Translations under genes and position numbers: made by a program
The notes under the pieces: generated by a model
Told to the model about the DNA's origin: nothing
Seen by the model: only the letters and a program-made list of their open reading frames with translations
Databases searched by the model: none
Source: Verticillium longisporum
Taxonomy: Eukaryota; Ascomycota; Sordariomycetes; Glomerellales; Plectosphaerellaceae
Assembly: GCA_019188255.1 (NCBI GenBank)
Contig: JAETXT010000005.1
Location: 4,340,001 to 4,404,000 of the forward strand
DNA: 64,000 nucleotides
Reading direction: 5' to 3'
Shown: positions 24,667-34,679 of the stretch, in pieces
Layout of the letters: each line of letters starts with the position of its first letter
How positions within the stretch are numbered: the stretch's first letter is position 1

Positions 24667-25236
24667 GGGGAAAGATTTCGGTGGTTCGTTGTACATTATA
24701 TGGCGTGTGGCATCATTGGCGTTCGGGATGGACATGATACCTCGTGAGGGTTCGTCCAGAGCTGTACGATTTAAAGCGTTTGGGACCGTCTCTTGTTGAT
24801 GATCTGGTTCAGACGAGACGGAACATATGACCTTGGGGGCCGACAGCTGGATCCCCAAGCATGTACAAATATACAAACCACAGCATCACGATTCACGTAA
24901 ACGGGCTTATGGTGCGAGAGAGGGATATTTTGACGGATTGGTATTTATTTTGAACTTTGTGACGAAGCATGCGCATCCAATGTGTCATGCTGAAGCTACC
25001 GCTCCAGCTCACTTGGGTGACCTGCTCCCGCCTAGAGTACGACGAAGCGACGCGAACATCCTCGGGCTTAGCGGTCGAGCTGAGTCTGGCTGATCCAAGG
25101 AGCAATCCACACTGGCCAAGTGGCCCGGATGGATCGCTTGAGCTGGGGCTGCTTCTTTCGATTCCGTCCTGTGCGAGGAGCCTTTCAAAGCAGTCAGTGG
25201 CCCTGCTGCCGCACTCCGAGTAGCATTGCGAGGCAT
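24667..25236. other. Intergenic, convergent 3' regions
   Basis: Between the mL53 and pyrophosphatase stops. No gene was recognised. Confidence 0.55.
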
Positions 25237-26363
25237 CTAGCTAGCAGCACCGCTGATGAAGAACCACTTGTCGATAGAGGCGTCGATCTTCTCGGCGGGA
25301 AGCTCCTGGTGAGCGGGCAGAGGGGGGAGCTGGTCGGGAGTGACGCGGCTCTGGGACTCAGCAACAGTCAGGTTGGTGCTGTAGATGGTCAGTCTCATGT
25401 GTCAATTCGAACTTTGGTCGACAAAAACTTACGTCGAGATGCCACCGGGCTGAGTCTTGCCGGTGATGAGACGGTCCCAGGCCTCGGCGGCCTCACGGAC
25501 AACATCCATGGCGTACTTCTTGTTCTTGCACTCGCCGGTGAAGGCGAACTGGTTCTCGGGCTTGCCGTCGGGGATCTTGTAGATGCGGAACCACTCATTC
25601 GTGGCGCGCAGAAGACCGGGCAGGTGGCGCTCGACGTCCTCAACATCGTTGAGCTTGGGGGCAAGGGGGTCGTTGACGTCAATGACAATGACCTTCCAGT
25701 CGGTCTCCTCCTCGTCGAGAAGGGCCATAACACCGAGAACCTTAACCTGCTTCACTTGGCCAGTGTAGCCGACAAGCTCGCCGATCTCGCAGACGTCAAG
25801 AGGGTCGTTGTCACCCTTGGCCTTGGTCTCGGGGTGGATGACGTTGGGGTCCTCCCAGGTCTGTGTAGACGTATCAGCTCATGAATCGAGGGAGGGGTGG
25901 CTCTGTTGAGGCGGGCCGCATACCTGGGGGAAGGCACCGTAGTTCCAGAGGTAGCCCTTGTGGGGGAAGCAGTTGCGGACGAAGCGAAGCTTACCCTTCT
26001 TGATGTCCTGCTTGATGGGGTTGAGGAGCTCATCCTTGGAGATCTGGACACGGGGCAGAGTCAGCCAGTGGGTTTCTGGAGTGGGGGAGGGGTTGCGCAG
26101 GGTGGGATGAGGGCAATTCGCAAAACCCATCAGCCACGCAAAACACGGGGCGCAACGGCGCGAGGCAGGACAGAACACACCTCCTGCTTGGCGTTGGTCC
26201 AGCGAGGGATCTCAACGATCATGTTCAGGATCGTCTGCTCCTTGTTGGCGTAGAGGGGAATGTCGTGGAAAGGGGAGACAGGGACGCCATCCTGCTCGAT
26301 GTAGACCCGGTGCTCCAGGGTGTGGGGAGCACCAATCTTGCGGAGGGTGTAGGTAGAGGCCAT
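25237..26363 (-). CDS. Inorganic pyrophosphatase (family I, Ipp1)
   Basis: Four exons, 26181-26363, 25924-26043, 25433-25860 and 25237-25378, sum to 290 residues, close to the 287 of yeast Ipp1. The signature [11 protein letters not shown] supplies metal-binding aspartates, and [29 protein letters not shown] core sequence is intact. It hydrolyses pyrophosphate from biosynthetic reactions in the cytosol and nucleus. The ATG at 26363 ([19 protein letters not shown]) matches the usual cytosolic start. A long upstream frame without acidic residues, 26929 down to this gene, lies one base out of phase (see findings), so an N-terminally extended form is possible. Confidence 0.94.
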
Positions 26364-27251
26364 GTCAGCGGTTGGGGATGCTGGCGATAGGTATGGTGTG
26401 GGATGCGAGGGGAAGATGCCGTCGAGAGGTGACGAGCAATCTGCGCAGTGCGTTGGGAGGAGGAGGAGAAGGAAGAAGAGGAAATTTGAGAATTATTCGC
26501 TCGAGCGGAAAGCGCCTGCGAAGTGGTCCTGGCCGTGGCGGATGATGCAAGAGCTGTGGAAGGAGGGGGAGGGGCAGAAACCGGGGCGGGGCCAGCGCCC
26601 ATGCCAATGCCAATGCCAGCACCGGAGGAGGCAGGGCCTGCGCCTGAGCGTGCTGCCGCCGCCATGGCAGACGTGGAAAAGCCAGCTCTGTTAACAGCAG
26701 AACCACTGCCACTGCCACCCGCGCGTGCACCCGCACCGCAGGCAGGAAGCCCCATTAGCTTGGTGTTGGCTGCAAGGGTTCTCGACTGATTGGCCCGACT
26801 CGGGGCCTGGATCGGAGATGGTAGTTGTCTTGCAGTTACAGATGCCAGACTCCTTTGAGAGACCTTCAACGGGTATGGCTTGGGCGCGCTCTGCAGCTTC
26901 CAGAGACCTCGAGACGATAGTGACGGCATGTGTTGCAACGGTGATGAGAACAAAGGGGGGGAAAGAAGGGGGATAGTCCCTGCGGACGAGGGGCCTCTGC
27001 AGCTAAAGGGACCTGGGAACGGCTCGTTGCTGGTGTTTCTACCGTCTTGTGTGAGCTGTAACCCGAGGTAAATGGTGACATTCCGGCGGGCTGAGCGCGG
27101 CTAGACTGGGCTAATGCGCTCTGGTTGCCGGCCTCACTGCCTCAGTCCTCGCTTGTTGGGGACCTGAGGCCAGACCAGACGGGCCAGGGTGAGAAGCTTA
27201 GGTGGATCTACACGTGACGCGCAGGGTTCCACTCCCTTTTCTTCACACTGA
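26364..27251. other. Pyrophosphatase upstream region with an acidic-free open frame
   Basis: On the minus strand an ATG at 26929 opens a frame (MPSLSSRGLWKLQSAPKPYP...) rich in Ser, Ala, Arg and Gly with no Asp or Glu for well over 100 residues. It runs in a different phase over the pyrophosphatase start. It may be a leader exon or chance. Nothing else was recognised from 26930 to 27251. Confidence 0.4.
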
Positions 27252-27920
27252 TCACGCAATCGCTGCTTGACCCACCGGCGGCAGTCGTGTTGAAATGCTC
27301 GCTTGGACTGACTTTGACTGAAGGCGCCCGCAGCTGCGGCCATCTGGTCGCAGCTGCAAAAATTCCAACAGCATTGGTACCGAGGCCCTTTCTTTTCCAG
27401 GCCGCCTTGGGATCCATGATTCGCCAGCCTTCTTGTCGCCCAGATTGCTGTTCTTGAGTTTGTCGTATACCTGCTTCAGAACAATGCCTTCTCTTTCCAT
27501 CTTGGGAATTGAAAATGCGAAAGCAAGGCCTAGTCAACACATATTGACTTGACTCAATCGTTTATCTGCTTCACTTTGCAGGTCGATGAGTTCTAATACT
27601 GATTGCCATCCAAGGTCTGCGAACTCCTTCCAGCTCACTTGGTATAGGCGTCCATCAGCCTTCTCGACTAGGTGTCCGCCAAACTCAATCGACCCTATTG
27701 CCAATGTCATGCAATGTATTGGGTCACTCCCGGCCATCAGGGCATAGAGACAGACAGGGCCACCACATGGCTGGTGATCGTCTTTTGTGCCTCGAGACAG
27801 GCAGAACAACCCCGACTCCTGGGACTCCACGGAGAAATCATGGAGTAACACGCGGGGCTCGAGTGACGGCGGTTGGGCACAAGAGAACCACCGCCGCATG
27901 CTTCCCGAGAGCTCCACCAT
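27252..27920 (-). CDS. Hypothetical protein, tentative two-exon model
   Basis: A tentative model joins 27575-27920 to 27252-27529 across a 45-bp intron (weak donor GTGAAG, acceptor ACTAG), giving 207 residues. The composition looks protein-like (VLLHDFSVESQESGLFCLSR, VYDKLKNSNLGDKKAGESWI). I do not recognise a family. The frame remains open upstream of the chosen ATG to about 28004 (KPRWGTAVVFSSEA), so the true start may lie in an upstream exon. It could also be a decayed gene. The model is weak because the donor is poor. Confidence 0.3.
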
Positions 27921-28358
27921 GTTTTCTTGGTGTTCGGTACTGCTCCCGGGAGAAGTTGCCTCACTCGAGAAAACAACCGCTGTCCCCCACCGAGGCTTGG
28001 ATGTCTACCTGCCCGATGAGGGAAAACCTGGAAGCCTGAATCGCGGGGTAAAAGCCGTTGAACCTGGACGAGGTAATTCTGGGCGATTCTACCTTGAACG
28101 TTTGGCGAATTAACGCTGCAATATAGCTAACCTTACCCCATGGGGGATCCAGGCTAGCGAGGGGGCCCGGAAATTACTGAAGCTTTGGGAATTGACCGTC
28201 ATTCGGCCTTCAATGCACCGACCGAGGGAAAACATGACATCGTCAGGTGGTCGTGTGCAAGTATTTAACCATGCTGATCGACTCTCGACGAGAGTCAGGT
28301 CCCAGCATGTCGGTACCGCCTCACTCCCAAGCGTAGCATCCTCACCAACACCGACGCC

Positions 28359-30164
28359 ATGAGACTCCTCGACACCGTCAAGGCATTGGGCGTGGCCCTA
28401 CTCGCCACCACGGCTTCTGCTGTGTCGATTGCGCCCCGGCAAGAAGCAGCCGCCCTCGACCTCACCAGTCTCGCGATCCTGACCAAGGCTGCCGACACCC
28501 AGGTCCAGACCACCATCAACAACAAGCAGAACCTGCTCAAGGGTCAGCCGCGTGCCATTGCCCGCGCTGTCCGTCAGCTCGTGACGCCCTTCGTCTGGCC
28601 CAATTCGACCTACTACCACGATGAGAGCCTGCTGCCGCACATTGAGGAGATGATGGCTGCCCTGACCAAGCGCCAACACTGCGACGGTACCTACAGCGTC
28701 GGCAACCGCCACTCCCCGCCCGACACGGGCTTCCTGATCGAGGACTTTGGCATCATGGTTCGCATCCTCGAGAAGGACGACCATGATGACTCGCAAGCCA
28801 TCGCTGATGAGATCCGAGCCATCCTCGTCAAGGCGGGGCCCGGCCTTGCCAAGGGCGGTATTCACACCCCCAACCACCGGTGGAAGATCTGCGCCGCCCT
28901 GGCCCGCATCTCCACCATTACCGGTGACGAGAGCCTGATCAAGCGCATCGACGAGTGGCTCGCCGAGGGCATCGACATTGATGCTGACGGCATCTACTCG
29001 GAGCGCAGCCCCAACTACTATTCGGCCGTCTCCAACCCCTCGCTCCTGACCGTGGCCCGCGAACTCAACTACACCGACCTCATCCCCTTCGTCCGCAAGA
29101 ACCTCGAACTCTCCATTGAGCATGCTGAGCCCAATGGCGAGATCGAGACCATCCAGAGCCGCCGTCAGGACCAGACACAGCCGGTGGGTGACAATATGCA
29201 GAACTTCTACACGCAGTTCCGCGAGCTGGCCATCCTCGACAAGAACGGCCGTTTCGCCGCCATGGCGCGCCTCATCGAGGAGCGCCTCGGCGCCAGGCTC
29301 GGCGACTTCCTCAGCGACCTCATCGAGCGCCCCGAGCTGGCGGTCAAGCTGCCCGAGCCCGAGAGCCCCTTTGTCGACTTTGAGAAGCACTACGCCACCG
29401 CCGGCCTCGTCCGTGCGCGCCGCGGAAAGCTGACCGTTGCGGCCTTTGGCGGCTCGGACTGGTACGCCGACGGGAAGCAGACCGAGTTCTACAACCGCTT
29501 CGGCTCCGGTCTCTCGACGAACCCCACGGTGTTCCGCGCCTGGAACGGCAACCTCGCGCTCGAGGGCCTGCGTTTTGTGCCCAACTTCTTCACCATGGGC
29601 CACTTCCGGTCCAACGGCATCAAGTACGACAGCGACGGCACCATCAGGCTCGGCAGCGAGATGGAGGTCCCCTACTACCTGCCCATGCCCGCCGACCAGC
29701 GCGACGAGAACGGTGTGTACGCGCTCAGCCGGTCCGTCGCCGATGGCCGGTTCTACGCCATGCTCGACTTTGCCAACCGCCCCACCAGCATGCGCCGCCT
29801 CAAGACGGACGTGACCATCTCGCCCACCAAGGCCGGCTACGATATTGCGTTTGAGGTGACGGGCGAGCAGGACGTCGAGCTGACGTTTGAGCTCACGTTC
29901 CGCGGCAACGGCACCTTCAAGGGCGTCAAGGAGCTGACCAACGTCGACGGCGTCAAGACGACGCACCTCGTCGAGGGAACGGGCGAGTACAGCGTCGGCA
30001 ACGACAAGATCACCTTTGGTCCGGGCATCGGCGAGGGCCTGATTGTGGCCGACGGCGGCGAGCAGTACAGCTGGCACGCGGGCGCCCTCGTGCTCAAGGG
30101 GCAAAAGGTGTACATAACCGGCACGTCGCCGCTGAAGTACACCCTCAACCTGGGTTTCTCTTAG
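28359..30164 (+). CDS. Secreted protein resembling heparinase II/III-fold polysaccharide lyases
   Basis: One uninterrupted exon of 601 residues. The signal peptide MRLLDTVKALGVALLATTASA is followed by an all-helical N-terminal half and a beta-rich C-terminal half (about residues 340-600). This is the plan of alpha/alpha-toroid plus beta-sandwich lyases. Candidate active-site words are SVGNRHSPPDTGF, HTPNHRWKICAAL, DGIYSERSPNYYSA and GGSDWYADG; the ERSPNYY segment recalls the DG-E-SP-Y element of heparinase II/III enzymes. The family was assigned from fold-like features only, and no substrate can be named. Codon use is GC-rich like its neighbours. It sits about 440 bp upstream of a transposon. 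Confidence 0.55.
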   Translation: MRLLDTVKALGVALLATTASAVSIAPRQEAAALDLTSLAILTKAADTQVQTTINNKQNLLKGQPRAIARAVRQLVTPFVWPNSTYYHDESLLPHIEEMMAALTKRQHCDGTYSVGNRHSPPDTGFLIEDFGIMVRILEKDDHDDSQAIADEIRAILVKAGPGLAKGGIHTPNHRWKICAALARISTITGDESLIKRIDEWLAEGIDIDADGIYSERSPNYYSAVSNPSLLTVARELNYTDLIPFVRKNLELSIEHAEPNGEIETIQSRRQDQTQPVGDNMQNFYTQFRELAILDKNGRFAAMARLIEERLGARLGDFLSDLIERPELAVKLPEPESPFVDFEKHYATAGLVRARRGKLTVAAFGGSDWYADGKQTEFYNRFGSGLSTNPTVFRAWNGNLALEGLRFVPNFFTMGHFRSNGIKYDSDGTIRLGSEMEVPYYLPMPADQRDENGVYALSRSVADGRFYAMLDFANRPTSMRRLKTDVTISPTKAGYDIAFEVTGEQDVELTFELTFRGNGTFKGVKELTNVDGVKTTHLVEGTGEYSVGNDKITFGPGIGEGLIVADGGEQYSWHAGALVLKGQKVYITGTSPLKYTLNLGFS

Positions 30165-30603
30165 ATCCGAGACCGACGCACTTTTGAATAGCTACTTGAA
30201 TGAGATATCCCCCTATGATCTAGACGCTTGGCATGTCTTTTGGCCGTGTATGTGCTGTCTTCTCCGTGACTGGCGCCTAGCTCGAGCCATGCGGTCATCC
30301 GGCAGGCCATGCAAGGTACAAGTTCCGTGGGGGTACGATGCAGAGAGAGTGCACTTCTCCTTGGGGGTAAAATCTCCGGATTGCTAACGATGTCGAGGCT
30401 CGCTCGTCTGGTCGGTGTCAAGCCACACCAAATGATGGGCCAGTCGTGTTGGAAGCACTCGCTCAGGCGGATATCGACAGCCAGGACCCAGGATCGTGGG
30501 GTGATTTTGTAGTCAAGTTGGACAGCTGGAATACAGGCTCTGATGTCTGATCGACATAGGCATTGTGATGAGATACACTAGTGTCCAAACCGACTCATGA
30601 CTA
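30165..30603. other. Intergenic up to the transposon
   Basis: Downstream region of the lyase-like gene, ending at the TA target site. No gene was seen. Confidence 0.5.
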
Positions 30604-30646
30604 ACGTACATGCACAGTGAGTGGGCCAGTACAGTGAGTGGACCAC
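30604..30646 (+). repeat. Left terminal inverted repeat of the transposon
   Basis: It begins ACGTACATGCACAGTGAGTG just inside TA. The repeat contains the word ACAGTGAGTGG twice in direct order, followed by GCCA and ACCA respectively. Confidence 0.92.
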
Positions 30647-30725
30647 CTCACCTCGACCCGACAAACATTCCAACCCAGAACTAAACAAAAACATAGGAAA
30701 TCAATTGAAATCGCGCCCCATTACC

Positions 30726-32361
30726 TTATTCAGAAGATAATATAGTCATCTGACAAGTTCTCGCGTTATGGCCAGTATTTCCACAGGTGCCACAGGTCCG
30801 TTTCTTCGGTATAGCCCGAGTCGCGCGACCCGGATTCTGCCTCGTTTCCTCCCTCATCTGAACATCTACCTCCTTCTGGGCAATCTGGTCTTGTCCATCA
30901 CCTAGAGTCATACTCCCTCCTTCCCTGAGACGTACTTTTTAGCTCTCCGACGTCGGCTAAGGGTAGCATTCTCGCTTTCAAGTATCTTGAGCCTTGCGTC
31001 CATTAGGACGAACTGGTGCATTATCTTGTGTGTACCCTTCGTGTATTGGTCGATAGCCTGAAGCATTGATGTTGGTGAGCTTCCCTGGTGTCGGGAGATT
31101 CGATTCTTAATGAATTCGGACTGTGAAGTGGCTTCAATCGGGTTTGTAGGAGTCTTACACACCCATGGCTTAGGGAGTCCAGAAGACGTTCCTGGCGGCG
31201 TTGGTGTCTTTAATTTCACATCCAGCCTTGAAAGGACTGCTTCTGGGTCATGGGGGTAAGTCCAGCCCCTTGAAAACCTCCCTGGATGTTTTTTCTGTCA
31301 TAGAATTCTGGAATGCCGTAAAAAGCTGGGAAGAAGTCCTCCTTGGAGATATGGTTTGTACCTGCCTTCATCTTCATCTCAATTTGCCGACCGTACGCTT
31401 TCTTCAGCGGTCCAAAACAGCCGACATCGAGAGGTTGGAGTAGATGGGACGAATGAGGAGGCATACAAAGTGTAATGATCTTATTCTCCTTACAGTAAAG
31501 CTCGAATTTGGCGGAGTGGTGGCTTTCGTGGCCGTCTAGGATGAGAATGCGAAATGCGCCCGAAGTACGCGACCTTGTATGTTGGTCGAAGTGCCGAATC
31601 CAATCGAGACCAATATCATTCGTAGTCCAGCCGTTTGGAGAGGTTGCGACCTTCCAGTCGCGAGGAAACGCGTCTTCTTCGTACCATGACGAGAGGTGAA
31701 ATTTACCCGCAACAACGATGTATGGCGGGACACAGAATCCGGTCGCGCCAACGCCCTGGATCACTGTAACCCATTCCCGATTACCCGGCTGTCTCATCTT
31801 AACGTTAGAACGTCTTTCAGAGTTTGTAACAACCATTCCATTAGCGATAACGCCCATTTGGAAACCGGTCTCATCGAAGTTATAGGTGTCTTCGTCCGTC
31901 ACGCCGTACTTCGCGACCATGTTACGTACGAGCGTAAACCACGCGTTTATCGCGTCGGGATCTTCGCATTGGGCCCTCTTATAGTCGTACTTTCGAAAGA
32001 TACGCGTCCGGAGCGCAGGTTGTCGTTTGACGAATCTTGAAGCCCATCGCGGTCCGACGGGTGGCGCGTCGCGCGCCGCCAGCAGGACATTCGCCATATC
32101 TCCAACACTATCCAACCGAGGGGGGTATGATCGGGAATCTAGGTCTAGTATGTATTCGACAATCGTTTGCTCTTCTAGCATTGTTAATCTCTTTAATTTG
32201 GATGTGATTTCGCTTCGGGATGGGGTGCCGTTCTGGCGGCGAACGAGAGTCGTTCGGCAGACATTGTAGATGGCTGCAGCACGTCGGGCGCTTAACCCTG
32301 GATCTTTTTCCATTGCTTGACGGGCAAGGAATAGCTGACTGTCTTGAGAAGGTGTTTCCAT
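30726..32361 (-). CDS. Fot1/pogo-type transposase; frame broken at two sites
   Basis: The ATG at 32361 (METPSQDSQLFLARQAMEKD) lies inside the element; the frame also reads through the terminal repeat upstream, which is ignored. The N-terminus has helix-turn-helix sequence (LSARRAAAIYNVCRTTLVRR) and a CENP-B-like second DNA-binding part. The catalytic core shows NFDETGFQMG, LILDGHESHHS and HLLQPLDVGCFGPLK. The C-terminus ends in a CCHC zinc knuckle CGTCGNTGHNARTC. The frame slips at the G5 run 31252-31256 (before DPEAVLSRLDVKLKTPTPP) and again near 30915-30917. One base at each site gives 545 residues. Without them, the protein stops after the catalytic core. Confidence 0.88.
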
Positions 32362-32417
32362 GACTGGTTGTAGAGAAAAGTAAGGTGGAATGTTGAAGTT
32401 TGGAGAATGACGCGAAA

Positions 32418-32460
32418 GTGGTCCACTCACTGTACTGGCCCACTCACTGTACATGTACGT
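32418..32460 (-). repeat. Right terminal inverted repeat of the transposon
   Basis: Read on the minus strand it begins ACGTACATGTACAGTGAGTG and matches the left end except for one C/T difference. It is followed by TA at 32461-32462. Confidence 0.92.
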
Positions 32461-32462
32461 TA

Positions 32463-33069
32463 TGTGTGACTCCCAAAGTGACCGTTCCATGCGCCATGTA
32501 TGACTTTTTTATGTATCAATAATGAACTGAATCGTTCTCCTCGATTTTGCTGCCACAACAAGGGTTCAAAAGCTACGCGTGCCATGTATCAACGAGACTA
32601 CCAATGGCAACAAGGATTGCCTCGCATTACACCAACCAGTTCGCAGCACTTAGATACAGGGAAGACTGGAGTTACATTGAGCAAAAAGCTACTATCCATT
32701 CAGACACCCATTGTTCATCAGACATGCAACGCAGCATGAAAATGGAACACAACTAACTTGGTGCTACTACGAGGTATTTGCTTGACGGCGTTAGTATCCA
32801 GTACGTCAAATTGCCAGTGCTGACTCACCCGCAACCTCCACGGCAGACGCCCCAAGCCCCCCAAGCAGCGGCACTGGCCGATGACCCCAGCCGTATCGAT
32901 AAGCGCCACTTGTAGATTTCGGCTTTCTCCTTGCCCCAAGTTGCGACAGTGACATCCTTCTTTTTGACATTCTCGTCGTCGCCGCTTCCTCACTCCGAAA
33001 CCCTTCTCCTTCGGAGGGCCATGTAGAGTTTGGTTCCAAAGAATGCTATCAAGATCTATCGGCAGATTC
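32463..33069. other. Intergenic between transposon and Dus2 gene
   Basis: The Dus2 promoter region. Short frames only; none convincing. Confidence 0.5.
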
Positions 33070-34370
33070 ATGGCATCCGAAGTCAAGAAAGTGCCCATCC
33101 CCGCCGTGGGGTGGACTACAGGGGCAAAGTCGTTCTCGCGCCCATGGTCCGCTCGGGCGAGCTGCCTTCGCGCCTGCTCGCCCTTCACTACGGCGCCGAC
33201 CTCGTGCGGGGTGAGTTGACAATAGTCCCGTTTTCAACGTCTACACCACCACTGACCCGGCAGCGCAGGCCCCGAAACGGTCGACAAGGCCATCATCGGA
33301 ACCACCCGAAAGGTCAACCCCGTGACCAACACGATCGACTGGACGCGGATCCCCTCCTTCGGCCAGAAGGACCCGCCCCGGACGCGAAGGAGGCCGTCGT
33401 CTTCAGCACGCACCCCGCGAAGGAAGCCGGCAGGCTCATCTTCCAGGTCGGCACAGCCGACCCGGACCTCGCCGTGCAGGCGGCGCGCATCGTCGCCGGC
33501 GACGTGGCCGGCATCGACGTCAACGCCGGCTGCCCCAAGCCCTTCAGCACCCACAGCGGCATGGGCGCGCAGCTCCTGCGCACGCCCGACAAGCTCTGCG
33601 CCATCCTCGAGGCCCTCGTCGCGACCGTCGTGCCCGAGTTTGAGATTGGCGTCAGCGTCAAGATCCGCCTGCTGGCGACGGCGCCCGAGACCGAGGCCCT
33701 CGTGCGGCGCCTCGTCGCCACGGGCATCACGGGCCTGCCGCTGCACTGCCGCACGACGCCCATGCGTCCGCGCGAGCCCGCCATCCGCGGCCAGCTGCGC
33801 ATGGTGGCCGACATCTGCCGCGAGGCCGGCGTCGCCTGCATCATGAACGGCGACGTCGACGGCCGCGACAGCGCGCTGCAGCTCATGGACGAGTACGGCG
33901 TCGACGGCGCCATGATCGCCACGGCCGCCGAGAAGAACGGCAGCTGCTTCCGGGCCCAGGCCGACGGCGGCCTCGCCGGCAGGCGGGAGGGGACCGAGGT
34001 CCACGCAAAGCTGGCCGAGGAGGTGGGCAACAAGTTCGGCCACACAAAGAACACGCAGAACCAGATGAGCCCCGGCAAGCGCGATACGCTGCTGCTACTC
34101 ATCAAGGCCAGGAGCTACACGCAGCTCTGCAAGGCGCTCGGGCACGACACCCTGCTCGAGAAGGCGCGCGAGACGGACCTCTACCTGGACCTCAGCCCTG
34201 ACGGCGAGAAGGTCTCCAAGAAGGCCAAGAAGAGGGCCAACGCCAGTGCTCTGGCGGCTGGCGGCAACACGGGCCAGGACCGCGTCAACCGGGCGGTCAA
34301 GACCATGTCAGCGAGAGGCGTGCAAAAGCCTGCAGAGCTGCCGCAGGCACCTGTTGCCCTCCCGACGTGA
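33070..34370 (+). CDS. tRNA-dihydrouridine(20) synthase (Dus2 type); frame broken at two sites
   Basis: The ATG at 33070 (MASEVKKVPIPA) and exons 33070-33210 and 33269-34370 were chosen because they give the family N-terminus. The enzyme is an FMN/NADPH TIM barrel that reduces uridine 20 of tRNA. Motifs are KVVLAPMVRSGELPSRLL, IDVNAGCPKPFSTHSGMGAQ with the catalytic Cys, LPLHCRTT and IMNGDVDGRD. The frame slips at the G4 run 33108-33111 and at CCCGCCCC near 33372-33379. One base at each gives 414 residues. At the splice junction the codon reads Arg (ADLVRGPETV) where I expect Trp, a further C/T oddity. It converges on the Mic26/27 gene. Confidence 0.88.
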
Positions 34371-34679
34371 GCTGGAGGCGTGGTCAAAATTGGGTGGTCG
34401 AGAATGCCGCTTTGGCATTGGGTTGCATTGGCAGGCGTTACTAGGAGGTGGCATAGCATGACAAGAACTGTATCCTTGTTTTGAACGAGGACTTTTGCTC
34501 GAGCGGGAGACGGATAAGAAGAAAGAGTGGGCATGCAGATGGACTGCCGTCGTACTATAAATGTCACGCACGTAGAGTTGACAGGCTCGTCATGGCCACA
34601 CAAATGAAATACAAATGGAACATCCATTCCCTTCTATCCGCATCTAATGTATGATACAGCGAATTCGTCCGACGACGAT
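34371..34679. other. Intergenic, convergent 3' regions
   Basis: Between the Dus2 and Mic26/27 stops. No gene was recognised. Confidence 0.55.

Larger units (their letters stand above)
30604..32460 (-). mobile_element. Tc1/mariner-superfamily (Fot1/pogo-type) DNA transposon, complete
   Basis: A 1857-bp element is bounded by 43-bp inverted repeats (30604-30646 and 32418-32460) that differ at one position by eye, and flanked on both sides by TA (30602-30603 and 32461-32462), the target duplication of this superfamily. It encodes one transposase on the minus strand with a DDE/DDD catalytic core, preceded by helix-turn-helix sequence. The near-identical ends suggest a recent insertion. The transposase frame is interrupted twice by single-base losses like those in host genes, so the copy may in fact be intact. 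Confidence 0.92.

Noticed and set aside
28398..30104. 568-codon frame on the minus strand opposite the heparinase-like gene
   Set aside because: Antisense shadow. The plus strand has a signal peptide, sensible fold and matching end; the minus frame is Val/Ala/Asp/Gly-rich noise.
32362..32490. Transposase start outside the element at 32490
   Set aside because: That frame reads through the inverted repeat into flanking DNA. The in-element ATG at 32361 is the sensible start.
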